Shown here: piece by piece, positions 25,941 to 34,475 of the stretch
Layout of the letters: each line of letters opens with the position of its first letter
Position numbering within the stretch: the first letter of the stretch is position 1
Source: Sphingomonas abietis
GTDB lineage: Bacteria; Pseudomonadota; Alphaproteobacteria; Sphingomonadales; Sphingomonadaceae
DNA length: 64,000 nucleotides
NCBI RefSeq assembly: GCF_027625475.1
Contig: NZ_CP115174.1
Location: 2,391,001-2,455,000 of the forward strand
Reading direction: 5' to 3'
Notes under the pieces: generated by a model
Seen by the model: only the letters and a program-made list of their open reading frames with translations
What the model was told of the DNA's origin: nothing
The model's database searches: none
Translations under genes and position numbers: made by a program

Positions 25941-27079
25941 AGATCGTCGCCACGGTCAACGCCGCATGGAATCTCGTCAACTTCCGGATGGGCGTGCTGC
26001 GCGCGCTGATCGCGCAGGGCGACGAGGTCGTCGCGATCGCGCCGGAGGATGCGGGCTCGCGGGCGAGATTGGCGGAGGCCGGCATCCGGCTGGCGGCGCT
26101 GCCGATGGACAGCGCGGGATTGTCGCCGGCGCGCGATCTCGCCTTGCTCGCCGGTTTCCGCAGCCTGCTGGCCCGCGAACGGCCGGCGGCGATGCTCGGC
26201 TACACCATCAAGCCCAATGTCTACGGATCGCTCGCGGCGCGCAGCCTCGGCATCCCGACGCTCAACAACATCTCCGGCCTGGGCACCGGCTTCATGCGCG
26301 AAGGCCTGCTGAACCGGGTGGTGCGCGGCCTGTATCGCGTCGGGCTGAACGGCGCGCACACGGTCTTCTTCCAGAATGAGGACGATCGCGCGCAATTCGT
26401 GGCCTTGCGCCTCGTCCGGCCGCAGCAGACGGTGCTGTTGCCCGGATCGGGGATCGATCTCGATCGCTTCGCCGCCGCGCCCCCCAACGATCCATCCGGC
26501 GATGATCCGGCCTATCCGTTGCGGTTCCTGCTGGTCGCCCGAATGTTGTGGGACAAGGGCGTCGGCGAATATGTCGAGGCGGCGCGGATGGTGAAGGCGG
26601 ACTATCCGCATGTCCGCTTCGGCCTGCTCGGCGGCCTCGGCGCCGAGAACCGTACCGCGATTCCCGCCGCGACGGTCGAACAATGGGTGCGCGAAGGCGT
26701 GGTCGATTACCATCCCGCCGTCGATGACGTGCGCAGGCCGATGGCCGGGGCGGACGTCATCGTGCTGCCCTCCTATCGCGAGGGCACGTCCCGCGTTCTG
26801 CTCGAAGCCTCCGCGCTCGGCCGGCCGATGATCACCACCGACGTGCCGGGCTGCCGCGATGTCGTGGAGGATGGCGTCGCTGGCCTGCTCGCCCGGGTGA
26901 AGGATGCCGGCTCGCTCGCCGATGCGATGCGCCGGATGATCCGGCTGGCCCCGGCGGCGCGGCACGCCATGGGCCGGTCGGCCCGCGCCCGCGTCGAGAG
27001 GGATTATGCCGAGCAGCGCGTGATCGACATCTATCTCGAACGCATCGGGATGGCGGTCGGATCGCGCGCTGTCTCTTGA
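25937..27079 (+). CDS. GT4-family glycosyltransferase, PglA-like
   Basis: The product is 380 aa from GTG 25937. The start KIVATVNAAWNLVNFRMGVL and the donor motif PSYREGTSRVLLEASALG closely follow the pattern of PglA-type enzymes, which add an N-acetylhexosamine to a lipid-linked sugar as an early step. GYTIKPNVYGSLAAR and NNISGLGTGFMREG are further signature stretches of this branch. It is likely the second-sugar transferase for a repeat unit that starts with one of the polyprenyl-phosphate transferases. A 72-base gap to the next gene is one of the larger gaps in the operon. Confidence 0.88.
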   Translation: MKIVATVNAAWNLVNFRMGVLRALIAQGDEVVAIAPEDAGSRARLAEAGIRLAALPMDSAGLSPARDLALLAGFRSLLARERPAAMLGYTIKPNVYGSLAARSLGIPTLNNISGLGTGFMREGLLNRVVRGLYRVGLNGAHTVFFQNEDDRAQFVALRLVRPQQTVLLPGSGIDLDRFAAAPPNDPSGDDPAYPLRFLLVARMLWDKGVGEYVEAARMVKADYPHVRFGLLGGLGAENRTAIPAATVEQWVREGVVDYHPAVDDVRRPMAGADVIVLPSYREGTSRVLLEASALGRPMITTDVPGCRDVVEDGVAGLLARVKDAGSLADAMRRMIRLAPAARHAMGRSARARVERDYAEQRVIDIYLERIGMAVGSRAVS

Positions 27080-27151
27080 CAGGGTGCGCCTCCCCCTTGA
27101 TCCCACGGATCGCGTCGTGACCATGGCTTTTTCCGATCCGGGCGGGGATGA

Positions 27152-28264
27152 ATGAAGATCTGCATCGTCGTTGCCCGCTTCTCGTTCACAGGCGTGCCGC
27201 TTACCCAGATTCGTTTCGCCCGTGCCCTCGCCGCGCGGGGACATGACGTCGAGCTGGTCTTCGGCCATGTGCCGGCGAGCACCCACATGCCCGATATCGG
27301 CGCGGCGCGGCTGGTCGTACTGGGCCATGCGGCGGCGAGCGGCATGTTGCTGCCCTTCTGCCGCTACCTGCGCCGCAACCAGCCCGATATCGTCTTCTCG
27401 TCGCAGGACAATCTGAACGGCTTCGTGCTGCTGGCGGCGATCCTCACCAGATCGCAGGCGAAGATCAGCGGCTCTTCGCGGGTCAATCCCTTCTTCACCT
27501 ATTCGAACCGCCCCTTCACCCGCAAATGGCTCTACAAGCAGGCGATGCGGATGGTGATGTGGCGGGCCGACGCGCTGACCTGCGTGTCGCAGGGGATGAT
27601 CGGCGAATATCGCACGCTGTTCCGCAACCCGCCGCATGTCGTCGCCTATAATCTCGTCGACGATGCGCCTTCGCGGGCGCGGATCGACGAACCGATCGAC
27701 CATCCCTGGTTCGTCGACAAGAGCGTGCCGATCGTGGTCAGCGCCGGCACGCTCTCGCCGCGCAAAGGCTATGCCGATCTCGTCGCCGCGTTCGGACAGT
27801 TGGTCGCCGGCGGCCGCGATGCCCGGCTGGTGATCTTCGGCGAAGGGCCGTCACGCCCCGATCTCGAACGGCAGGTCCGCGATCTCGGGCTGGAGGGCCG
27901 TGTCTCGCTGCCGGGCAATGTGCCCAACCCGCTGCGCTATTTCGCCCGTTCGGACGTGTTCGCGATGACCTCCTATTTCGAGGGCCTCGGCAATGTACTG
28001 ATCGAGGCGATGATGTGCGGGTGCAGCCTCGTCGCGACCGATTGCCCCAGCGGCCCGGCCGAGATCCTCGATTTCGGCCGCTATGGCCGGGTCGTCCCGG
28101 TCGGCGATGTCGACGCGCTGGCGCAGGCGATCGCCGGGCAGCTCGATCACCCGACCGATCCCGCCTTGCTCGCAGAGGGTGTCCACCGGTTCGGCGAGGA
28201 GGCGGTGCTCGCCCGCCATTTCGAGCTGCTCGGCCTGCCCGGCCAGGAGCGCGGCGCGGCATGA
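27152..28264 (+). CDS. GT4-family glycosyltransferase
   Basis: The product is 370 aa. The N-terminal domain begins KICIVVARFSFTGVPLTQIR, the donor domain contains VSAGTLSPRKGYADLVAAF, and the E-x7-E lies in TSYFEGLGNVLIEAMMCG. DCPSGPAEIL after the motif is shared with the GT at 13187. The stop overlaps the next start (ATGA). Cytoplasmic retaining GT of unknown specificity. Confidence 0.9.
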   Translation: MKICIVVARFSFTGVPLTQIRFARALAARGHDVELVFGHVPASTHMPDIGAARLVVLGHAAASGMLLPFCRYLRRNQPDIVFSSQDNLNGFVLLAAILTRSQAKISGSSRVNPFFTYSNRPFTRKWLYKQAMRMVMWRADALTCVSQGMIGEYRTLFRNPPHVVAYNLVDDAPSRARIDEPIDHPWFVDKSVPIVVSAGTLSPRKGYADLVAAFGQLVAGGRDARLVIFGEGPSRPDLERQVRDLGLEGRVSLPGNVPNPLRYFARSDVFAMTSYFEGLGNVLIEAMMCGCSLVATDCPSGPAEILDFGRYGRVVPVGDVDALAQAIAGQLDHPTDPALLAEGVHRFGEEAVLARHFELLGLPGQERGAA

Positions 28265-29139
28265 ACGCGAACCGCCCCGATTTCGTCTGCATCGGACCGA
28301 AGCGATCGGCGACGACTTGGCTGGCCGACCAGCTCAAGGCGCATCGCGATATCTGGCTGACCCCGATCCAGGAACTCAATTATCTCGATGGCGGCTTCGC
28401 CCAGCATCGCGACAAGCCCTATCTGCGGATGCGCTGGAGCATGTGGGAGAATGCCAAGCGGGTGATCCGCAACAAGGGGCCGGGGATCATCGCCGATCGC
28501 GCCTTCCTGCGCGTCGCCCGCCAGCTCGCCGCCGATCCGGCCTTCGATATCCCCGCCTATCGCGCGCTGTTTGCGCCGGCCGGCCGGCGGCTGTCCGGCG
28601 ACATCTCGCCGATGTATGCCTCGATGACGGCCGCGCAGATCGAGCGGGCGCTGCCGGTGCTGGCGCGAAGCCATGTGATGCTGCTCGCGCGAGATCCGGT
28701 GCAGCGTTTCTGGTCCGAACTGTCGATGCACGCCCGCAAGCGCAGCTTCGGCAATGTCGATTATGGCTCGATCGCCGTGGTGCGATCCTTCTTCGAGGAT
28801 CCGGAACGCCAACGGCAGCATCTGCTCAGCGACATCGTCACGCGCTGGCGGCAGGGCATCGGCGCGGATCGGTTGAGCATCCTGTTCTTCGACGATATCG
28901 CCACCGACCCGGAGGGCTCGCTCCGCCGGATCGTCCACGAAATCGGTGCCGACTGGAGCAAGCGCCTGCCGGGCGTCGCGCCGGGGCGGAACCGCAAGCG
29001 CGGCCGTGCCAGCCTCGCCCCCACGCTCGATGTCCGCGATGCGGTGGCCGGATGGTTCGGCGACGAACTCGATCGCTGCGCCGTTCTGTTCGGCCGGCAC
29101 GGGGCCGAGTGGCGCGCCCGCCATGGCCAGCGACGCTGA
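28261..29139 (+). CDS. Sulfotransferase-family protein
   Basis: The product is 292 aa. The N-terminal PAPS 5'-phosphosulfate loop is present as FVCIGPKRSATTWLADQLK ('G-x-x-[KR]-[SA]-[GA]-T-T-W-L'). WLTPIQELNYLDG follows, as in bacterial heparan-type sulfotransferases, then the 3'-phosphate site LLARDPVQRFWSELSMH ('R-[DN]-P-x-x-R-x-W-S'). The family moves sulfate from PAPS to a hydroxyl or amine of a glycan. Its position between a GT and a methyltransferase suggests sulfation of the repeat unit. No PAPS synthesis genes are nearby; those are normally elsewhere in the genome. Confidence 0.85.
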   Translation: MNANRPDFVCIGPKRSATTWLADQLKAHRDIWLTPIQELNYLDGGFAQHRDKPYLRMRWSMWENAKRVIRNKGPGIIADRAFLRVARQLAADPAFDIPAYRALFAPAGRRLSGDISPMYASMTAAQIERALPVLARSHVMLLARDPVQRFWSELSMHARKRSFGNVDYGSIAVVRSFFEDPERQRQHLLSDIVTRWRQGIGADRLSILFFDDIATDPEGSLRRIVHEIGADWSKRLPGVAPGRNRKRGRASLAPTLDVRDAVAGWFGDELDRCAVLFGRHGAEWRARHGQRR

Positions 29140-29184
29140 TGGAAGCCTCCCCCTCCAGACGTCCGATCTCCACGGAGAAGCCAC

Positions 29185-29886
29185 GTGCGTAATCTCGACC
29201 GCATCATGCGCCGTCTCCGCAAGGAGTATCGCGCCTGGACCACCCCGAAGCGGGGGCGTGACGTCTGCGTCGATCTGGCCCGCGTCCTGAAGCCGGCGAT
29301 GATCTTCGACGTGGGCGCGAATGTCGGCCAGTCGGCGGCGAAGTTCAAAAAACGCTTCCCGGCCGCGCACATCCATTGCTTCGAACCCTCGGCCGCCAGC
29401 GCCCGGCGCATCCGCGCCCGCAGGCTGGGCGGGGTCGAGGTGCATGAGATGGCGCTCGGCAGCGTAGCCGGCACGGCATCGCTCGCACGCGGCCATGACC
29501 CCGCGATCTTCCACATCGCCGAGCATGGCGCCACGGCGGGGGACGAGACCGTCGCCATCGAGACCGTCGATTCTTTCTGCGCCGCCGGTGGCATCGACCG
29601 GATCGACTTCATGAAGATCGACACCGAGGGCCATGATCTGGAGGTGCTCAAGGGCGCCGCGACGATGCTGGCGGCGGGCAGGATCGCCGCCGTGCAGGTC
29701 GAAGCCGGCATGAACCCGGAAAATGACTTCCACATTCCCTTCGAGGCGCTGAAATCCTTTCTGGAGGCCAGCGGCTACCGCCTGTTCGGCTTCTACGATC
29801 AGGTCAATGAATGGCCGACGAAGCAGCCGCACCTGCGCCGTGCCAACCCGCTGTTCGTCAGCCGCGAGATATACGCGCCGGCCTGA
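29185..29886 (+). CDS. FkbM-family SAM-dependent methyltransferase
   Basis: The product is 233 aa from GTG 29185, with GGAG eight to nine bases upstream. The SAM-binding motif is IFDVGANVGQSAAKFKKRF and the second acidic strand HIHCFEPSA. IDFMKIDTEGHDLEVLKGA is the FkbM hallmark. FkbM enzymes O-methylate sugar or polyketide hydroxyls; in EPS clusters they usually make methoxy sugars. It closes the co-oriented run that began at 8291. The next gene is convergent, only 19 bases away. Confidence 0.9.
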   Translation: MRNLDRIMRRLRKEYRAWTTPKRGRDVCVDLARVLKPAMIFDVGANVGQSAAKFKKRFPAAHIHCFEPSAASARRIRARRLGGVEVHEMALGSVAGTASLARGHDPAIFHIAEHGATAGDETVAIETVDSFCAAGGIDRIDFMKIDTEGHDLEVLKGAATMLAAGRIAAVQVEAGMNPENDFHIPFEALKSFLEASGYRLFGFYDQVNEWPTKQPHLRRANPLFVSREIYAPA

Positions 29887-29905
29887 TCGCGGGCGAGGCC
29901 GCCGG

Positions 29906-30823
29906 TCAGCCGCGCTCGCCCTGCATCAAGGCGCGCAAGCTGCGCCGGAGCCTCACGGGCGAGGCATAGAAATAGGCGAAGGCGAATAATTGCTTCGGGG
30001 TCGGCCTGCCATATCGCCGTGCGGCGGCGAGCAACGGTGCGAAACCGTCCCGCTGCCCGAAGGATGCCGCCATCTGGGCGGCGACGGTCAGGAAGAAGCC
30101 GCTCATCGCGCGCTCGGTCATGATCGCCCGCAGGCTCAGCGCCCAGCTGATCGAGCGGCGCCATGTGTGGGTGCGGCTGAGCGACAGGCGCGCGTCGGGG
30201 ACATGATAGATCACCAGCGGTTCGGCGACGGTGACGAGGCGATGGCCATGCTGCTTGACCGCACGCACGACGAACTCCCAATCGTCATGCTGCTTCATGT
30301 CGGCGAAGCGGATCAGCCCGAACAGGGCGCGCGGCACCATCAGCGACGAGCTTTGCAGGAAGCTTTCCCCGCCCTTCGTCCAGGTCCGCCGGTCGAACAG
30401 CCACTCATCGACGGGGATGCGCTCGTCATAGGCCTCGCCCGGCCGGACGAAAGCCCCCGCCGTGCCGACGACGCGGGACAAGGTCATCAGCAGCGCCGGC
30501 TCGGCCGGCGCCGCGGCCAGCTGCGCGGCAAGCTTGTCCGGCAGCCATTCGTCATCGTCGTCGAGCAGCGCGATCCAGTCGCTCGCCGCCGCCGCCGCGC
30601 CGGTGTCGCGCGCCGCACCGGCGCCGCGATTGGCGGCATGTGCGATCACCCGCAGGCGCTCGTCCGGGATCGTTGCGAGCGCCCCACGCGTCGCCGGGTC
30701 GTCGCCGTCGACGACGACGATTACTTCTATGTCATGCACCGTCTGGGCAAGCGCGGTTCGCACCGCCCGGCAGACGAGCTCGGGCCGCCCAAAAGTCGGT
30801 ATTACAACACTCACCAACGTCAT
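29906..30823 (-). CDS. GT2-family glycosyltransferase
   Basis: The product is 305 aa. The GT-A core begins TLVSVVIPTFGRPELVCRAV with VVVDGDD and the metal motif ALLDDDDEWLPDKL. FADMKQHDDWEFVVRAV supplies the conserved acidic base and the 'D-W-[ED]' post-base stretch. A basic, amphipathic C-terminus (SPVRLRRSLRALMQ) suggests membrane attachment. The internal ATG at 30823 is the homologous start; an extension to 30901 is unlikely. It is the first minus-strand gene after the long plus-strand run. Confidence 0.88.
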   Translation of the reverse strand: MTLVSVVIPTFGRPELVCRAVRTALAQTVHDIEVIVVVDGDDPATRGALATIPDERLRVIAHAANRGAGAARDTGAAAAASDWIALLDDDDEWLPDKLAAQLAAAPAEPALLMTLSRVVGTAGAFVRPGEAYDERIPVDEWLFDRRTWTKGGESFLQSSSLMVPRALFGLIRFADMKQHDDWEFVVRAVKQHGHRLVTVAEPLVIYHVPDARLSLSRTHTWRRSISWALSLRAIMTERAMSGFFLTVAAQMAASFGQRDGFAPLLAAARRYGRPTPKQLFAFAYFYASPVRLRRSLRALMQGERG

Positions 30824-30954
30824 GCCGGTCCCTCCCGCGCCTCCTTCTAGGGCGGGATCGCGCAACTCCCAAGCCGGGCAAACGCATTGAGATGCACCCA
30901 AAGCGGTGTTAGCGCTCGAAGGGTTCGATAGGGCGCCGGGGGACAGACAGAATC
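30824..30954. promoter_or_regulatory. Divergent intergenic region (GT2 / acyltransferase)
   Basis: These 131 bases lie between two starts facing away from each other, so both promoters should be here. I see no clear boxes or repeats. Confidence 0.35.
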
Positions 30955-32853
30955 ATGGATCGCGCGGAGCAGCGCCTGCCGGTTGTCGACGGGCTCCGTG
31001 CCTTTGCCGTGGTCGCCGTGGTGCTGTTCCACGGTTTTCCCGCGCTGGTCGGCGGCGGCTATATCGGCGTCGACATCTTCTTCGTGATCTCGGGGTTCGT
31101 GATCGCGCTGCGTTATCTGGAACCGATGATCGCGCGCGAGGTGGGCTACGGCCATTTCTTCCTGCGCCGTGTCCGCCGACTGGTGCCCGCCTATTTCGCG
31201 ATGCTGATCGCCACCACCATCGCCGCCGCCTGCGTGATGGTGCCCAAGGATCTGATCAACTTCGCCACCAGCCTGATCGGGCAGGCGCTCTATCTCCAGA
31301 ACATCGTCTTCTGGGTGCAGGGCGAATATTTCGATGCGGCGCTGCTGAAGCCGCTGCTGCACACATGGTCGCTGGCGATCGAGGAGCAATTCTACCTCTG
31401 CTTCCCGCTGCTGGTGCTGGCGCTGCGACGTTGCCCGCGCGGCACGATCGTCGCCTGCGTGATCCTGTCCCTGCTGGCGCTCGGCGTGGGCGCCTATGTC
31501 GAGCAGATCAGCCCGAAGACGACCTTCTACTGGCTTCCCTTCCGGGTCTGGGAGTTCTTTGCCGGGATCGGCGCCGCGATGCTGTTCCGGCGCGGCGTCG
31601 CCGATCGGCTGACGCCGCCGGCGGCGACGGTGATCGGTTTCCTTGCCCTGGCTGGCATCCTCGCTGCCGCTTTGCTGTTCGACAGCGACGATGCCAGCGT
31701 GCTGACCCAGGGCCTGCTCGCGGTCGTCGCCACCGCCGCGCTGTGCCTGGTCCAGCAGCGACTGGCACCGGGGCTGCGAACCCTGTTCACCAACCCGATC
31801 GCCCAGCATTTCGGGCGCATTTCCTACAGCTGGTATCTGTGGCACTGGCCGCCGCTGGTGCTCGCCTATCTGCTGCTCGGCCATGCCGCCACCGGCGGGA
31901 TCGCGGTGGCACTGACATTGCTCGGCTATGGGCTGGGCGTCGCATCATGGCGACTGTTCGAACGCGGCGCCTCGCGCGCGGCATGGCTGGCGCCGCCGTC
32001 GCGGACGATCGCGCTGCTGCTCGTCTTCCTGCTGAGCGCGGCCGCGGCCGGCGCTGCGCTGATCGCCAGCAACGGCTTCCTCCAGCGCTATCCCGCCAAC
32101 GAGCGGCCGCTGCTGCTGGCCGAGATGGATCGCCCCGATGGCCGCTGCACCTTCACCAGCCGGCTCGAGCATTGGCGCGGGCAGACCTGCCGGGTGAATG
32201 CCGTCGGCGGGCGCGGCGGCATCCTCTTCATCGGCGATTCGCATGTCGAGATGCAGAAGCATGCGCTGGCCGCACTCGGCGATCGCTATGGCGTCCCCGT
32301 CTTCATCACCAAGCAGAATTGCCGGGTCGTGGACTTCGGCGTCGATCGCAACTGCCACTGGCCGGTGTGGCGCGGCGTCGCGCGGGATATCCGGCGCGAG
32401 AAGATCAGCCGCGTCGTGGTGATCGCGCTATGGCCCGAGCCGTTCGATCCGGCGGCGTTCGACGCCGCCGTCTCGCGCATCCTCGCGACCGGGGCGAAGG
32501 TGGTGCTCGAACGCCCGACGCCACGCGACGAGCGGCTGGCACCGGCTTTCTATCTCGGCCATCCCGCGGACTGGGGCGATCAGAGCCTCTATCCCGCCGC
32601 CATGAACGAGGCTCGCCAGCGGCCCGTCAACGCGGCGATGACCGGCTGGGCAGCGCGCGACAGCCGCGTGAGCCTGCTCGATCCGGCCCCGTCCCTATGT
32701 CCGGGCGAACGCTGCCTGTTCGCGCAGGGCGGCGTGCCGCTTTATTCGGACACCCATCATCTGACATCGGCCGGCGTGCGGCTGATCGCCCCCATTTACG
32801 ACCCGCTGTTCGCCGCCGCCGCCCGCGAACGTGCCGCCGCGCCGGGGAAATGA
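30955..32853 (+). CDS. AT3-SGNH fused acyltransferase (OafA-like)
   Basis: The product is 632 aa. An N-terminal acyltransferase-3 membrane domain covers about 1-370, with the active-site region VVDGLRAFAVVAVVLFH (catalytic His), GGYIGVDIFFVISGF and RRVRRLVPAYF. A periplasmic SGNH domain follows (about 410-620), with Gly-Asp-Ser-His in ILFIGDSHVEM and the C-terminal catalytic pair in YSDTHHLTSAG. This two-domain plan is that of OafA/OatA-type enzymes. The membrane part carries an acyl group across from acetyl-CoA and the SGNH part places it on a periplasmic glycan. It should O-acetylate the exported polymer. Confidence 0.92.
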   Translation: MDRAEQRLPVVDGLRAFAVVAVVLFHGFPALVGGGYIGVDIFFVISGFVIALRYLEPMIAREVGYGHFFLRRVRRLVPAYFAMLIATTIAAACVMVPKDLINFATSLIGQALYLQNIVFWVQGEYFDAALLKPLLHTWSLAIEEQFYLCFPLLVLALRRCPRGTIVACVILSLLALGVGAYVEQISPKTTFYWLPFRVWEFFAGIGAAMLFRRGVADRLTPPAATVIGFLALAGILAAALLFDSDDASVLTQGLLAVVATAALCLVQQRLAPGLRTLFTNPIAQHFGRISYSWYLWHWPPLVLAYLLLGHAATGGIAVALTLLGYGLGVASWRLFERGASRAAWLAPPSRTIALLLVFLLSAAAAGAALIASNGFLQRYPANERPLLLAEMDRPDGRCTFTSRLEHWRGQTCRVNAVGGRGGILFIGDSHVEMQKHALAALGDRYGVPVFITKQNCRVVDFGVDRNCHWPVWRGVARDIRREKISRVVVIALWPEPFDPAAFDAAVSRILATGAKVVLERPTPRDERLAPAFYLGHPADWGDQSLYPAAMNEARQRPVNAAMTGWAARDSRVSLLDPAPSLCPGERCLFAQGGVPLYSDTHHLTSAGVRLIAPIYDPLFAAAARERAAAPGK

Positions 32854-32855
32854 CC

Positions 32856-32877
32856 GGCAGGGGCGACCGCCCCTGCC
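32856..32877. terminator. 9-bp stem hairpin between convergent genes
   Basis: GGCAGGGGC (32856-32864), loop GACC, GCCCCTGCC (32869-32877). The stem is perfect and GC-rich and begins two bases after the acyltransferase stop, in the 49-base gap to the convergent minus-strand gene. There is no T-run, so termination efficiency is uncertain; the symmetry would serve both strands. Confidence 0.6.
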
Positions 32878-32887
32878 CGCGAACGGC

Positions 32888-32901
32888 CGGGCTTCAGCCC
32901 G
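32888..32901. repeat. Second small hairpin, CGGGCT-TC-AGCCCG
   Basis: A perfect 6-bp stem with a two-base loop lies directly beside the 9-bp hairpin and one base before the 3' end of the minus-strand gene (32903). It may act with the neighbour as a bidirectional terminator. Confidence 0.45.
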
Positions 32902-32902
32902 T

Positions 32903-34306
32903 TCAGGCGCTCGGGCTCTTGGGGATCGCCCTGCCGTTCAGGGTCACCTGGCCTACGATCACCGACGCGCCCAGATCGACCGGCCCGCTGATGACGGTGC
33001 GTCCCTCGAACCGGCCCCGCGTGGCGGCCGGCTTGGGCGAGCGCTGGCTCATCGTGCAATCGCGGTAGATCACGCCCTCGCTGGTCGGTAGCACGCCGTC
33101 GCGGATCATCACGAAGCGGCAATGATCGAACAGCACGTTGTCGGCCTGGCCGAGCGGCGAGGCGACGCCCTTACGCAGGTTGAGCGCCCCGGTCGGCGAC
33201 ACCGCCGGATTGTCGGTGAACAGGCAGTTGGTGAATTGTGTCGCGCGCTTCGGATCGGGATCCGAGAAGGGATGCACCACATTGCCGGCGAAGGTGCAGC
33301 GATCGAAACGAAAGCCGGGCTTGTTCGGCCATACCGACCAATTGTCGGTGCCGACGAACACGCAGTCCGTGAAGGTCACGTCGGCGCTGTCGCCCGAATC
33401 CGCGACCATCGCGCAGCCGCGATTGTCGGCGAAATGACAGCCGACGAAGGCGAGATTGCGAACCGGCTTCTTGCGCTCCGCCTCGATATCGACGCCGGCG
33501 CTCGGCGCGCTCGCCACCGCGCCGCGCGCCGTCCGCGTAAAACTGGAATTCTCGATGCGGTAATCCTGCCCGCCGACGATGCTCATGCCCTGCCGGCCGT
33601 TGGTGTCCGCCTTGATCCCGGTGAACTGGCGGACTACGCCGGGGGTCGGATCGCGCGGCCCGTCGACATAGATGCCGTCATGCGGCTGGTGATGGGCGTT
33701 GACATTGACCAGGCGCTCCGGCCCCGGATTGTTGCGCAGCGCGACACCGATACAGCCGACCTGCCAACCCTTGTCGCCGTGCTTGCCGCCGAGGATCAGC
33801 GCGCCCGAATTGCCGTCCAGCTCGATATCCTGGATCAGGACGCCGCCGCTGCACAGGCTCGCCTCGATCATCGCGGCATAAGGCCGGGCCATGCCCTGCG
33901 GGCCCTTGCGGACGATTTCGGGATTGGCCGAGCCATCGGGCAGGAACATGCCGTAGCGCTGGCCTGGCGCGCACTTCATCGTTGCGCCATTGCCGCGGAT
34001 CACCAGCGGGCGACGGCAATTCGCGAACGCCATCAGCCGCGCCTCGACGAATCCGTCCGGGCCATGCTGCTGGGTGCCGACCAGATAGGTCGTCCGCCTG
34101 AGCACCACCGTGCCGCCGCCGGCGGCGTTGACCGCATCGGACAGGCGCGCGAAGGCGTCGCTGTCATCGGTTCGGCCATCCCCCTTGGCGCCGAAACGCT
34201 CCGGCGTGAACGTCATTTCGGCCGCGATGGCGGGGCTGACACTGACGAATATTGCTGCGCCGGCGCTCAGCAGCATCCGGCGGCGATCGAGGACAGGTGC
34301 GGACAT
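32903..34306 (-). CDS. Secreted parallel beta-helix protein (pectate lyase-like)
   Basis: The product is 467 aa. The signal region DRRRMLLSAGAAIFVSVS resembles a Tat signal (Arg-Arg before a hydrophobic stretch), with cleavage around AIAAE. The mature protein begins FTPERFGAKGDGRTDDSDAF, the pectate-lyase-superfamily N-cap found in phage tailspikes and glycan lyases, followed by many short beta-strand repeats. The C-terminus has Cys-containing rungs (FDHCRF, YRDCTM). It could cut the polymer made here, or be a non-catalytic glycan-binding protein. It is divergent from the epimerase gene. Confidence 0.85.
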   Translation of the reverse strand: MSAPVLDRRRMLLSAGAAIFVSVSPAIAAEMTFTPERFGAKGDGRTDDSDAFARLSDAVNAAGGGTVVLRRTTYLVGTQQHGPDGFVEARLMAFANCRRPLVIRGNGATMKCAPGQRYGMFLPDGSANPEIVRKGPQGMARPYAAMIEASLCSGGVLIQDIELDGNSGALILGGKHGDKGWQVGCIGVALRNNPGPERLVNVNAHHQPHDGIYVDGPRDPTPGVVRQFTGIKADTNGRQGMSIVGGQDYRIENSSFTRTARGAVASAPSAGVDIEAERKKPVRNLAFVGCHFADNRGCAMVADSGDSADVTFTDCVFVGTDNWSVWPNKPGFRFDRCTFAGNVVHPFSDPDPKRATQFTNCLFTDNPAVSPTGALNLRKGVASPLGQADNVLFDHCRFVMIRDGVLPTSEGVIYRDCTMSQRSPKPAATRGRFEGRTVISGPVDLGASVIVGQVTLNGRAIPKSPSA

Positions 34307-34475
34307 CGAAGCCTCCTCGGGTTTGTCTTGTCCTATCGTCTGCCGGAAGGCTTGTCGATGTGTCTGCTCTATGGCGATGCCGTCCTGAAGGGCTGCACAC
34401 TATGTACGATTGCCCTTTCATCGGGATGACAGGAAGGCTAGCACCCGGCGCACACTGTGGGGAGCGAAGCCGGCT
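34307..34475. promoter_or_regulatory. Divergent intergenic region (beta-helix protein / epimerase)
   Basis: These 169 bases must hold promoters for two divergent genes. No confident sigma-factor box was found. Confidence 0.35.

Noticed and set aside
8291..29886. Exosortase-linked EPS (XrtA/PEP-CTERM) system
   Set aside because: The Wzc, AsnB, polymerase and GT mix recalls such loci, but no exosortase gene or PEP-CTERM tail was found.
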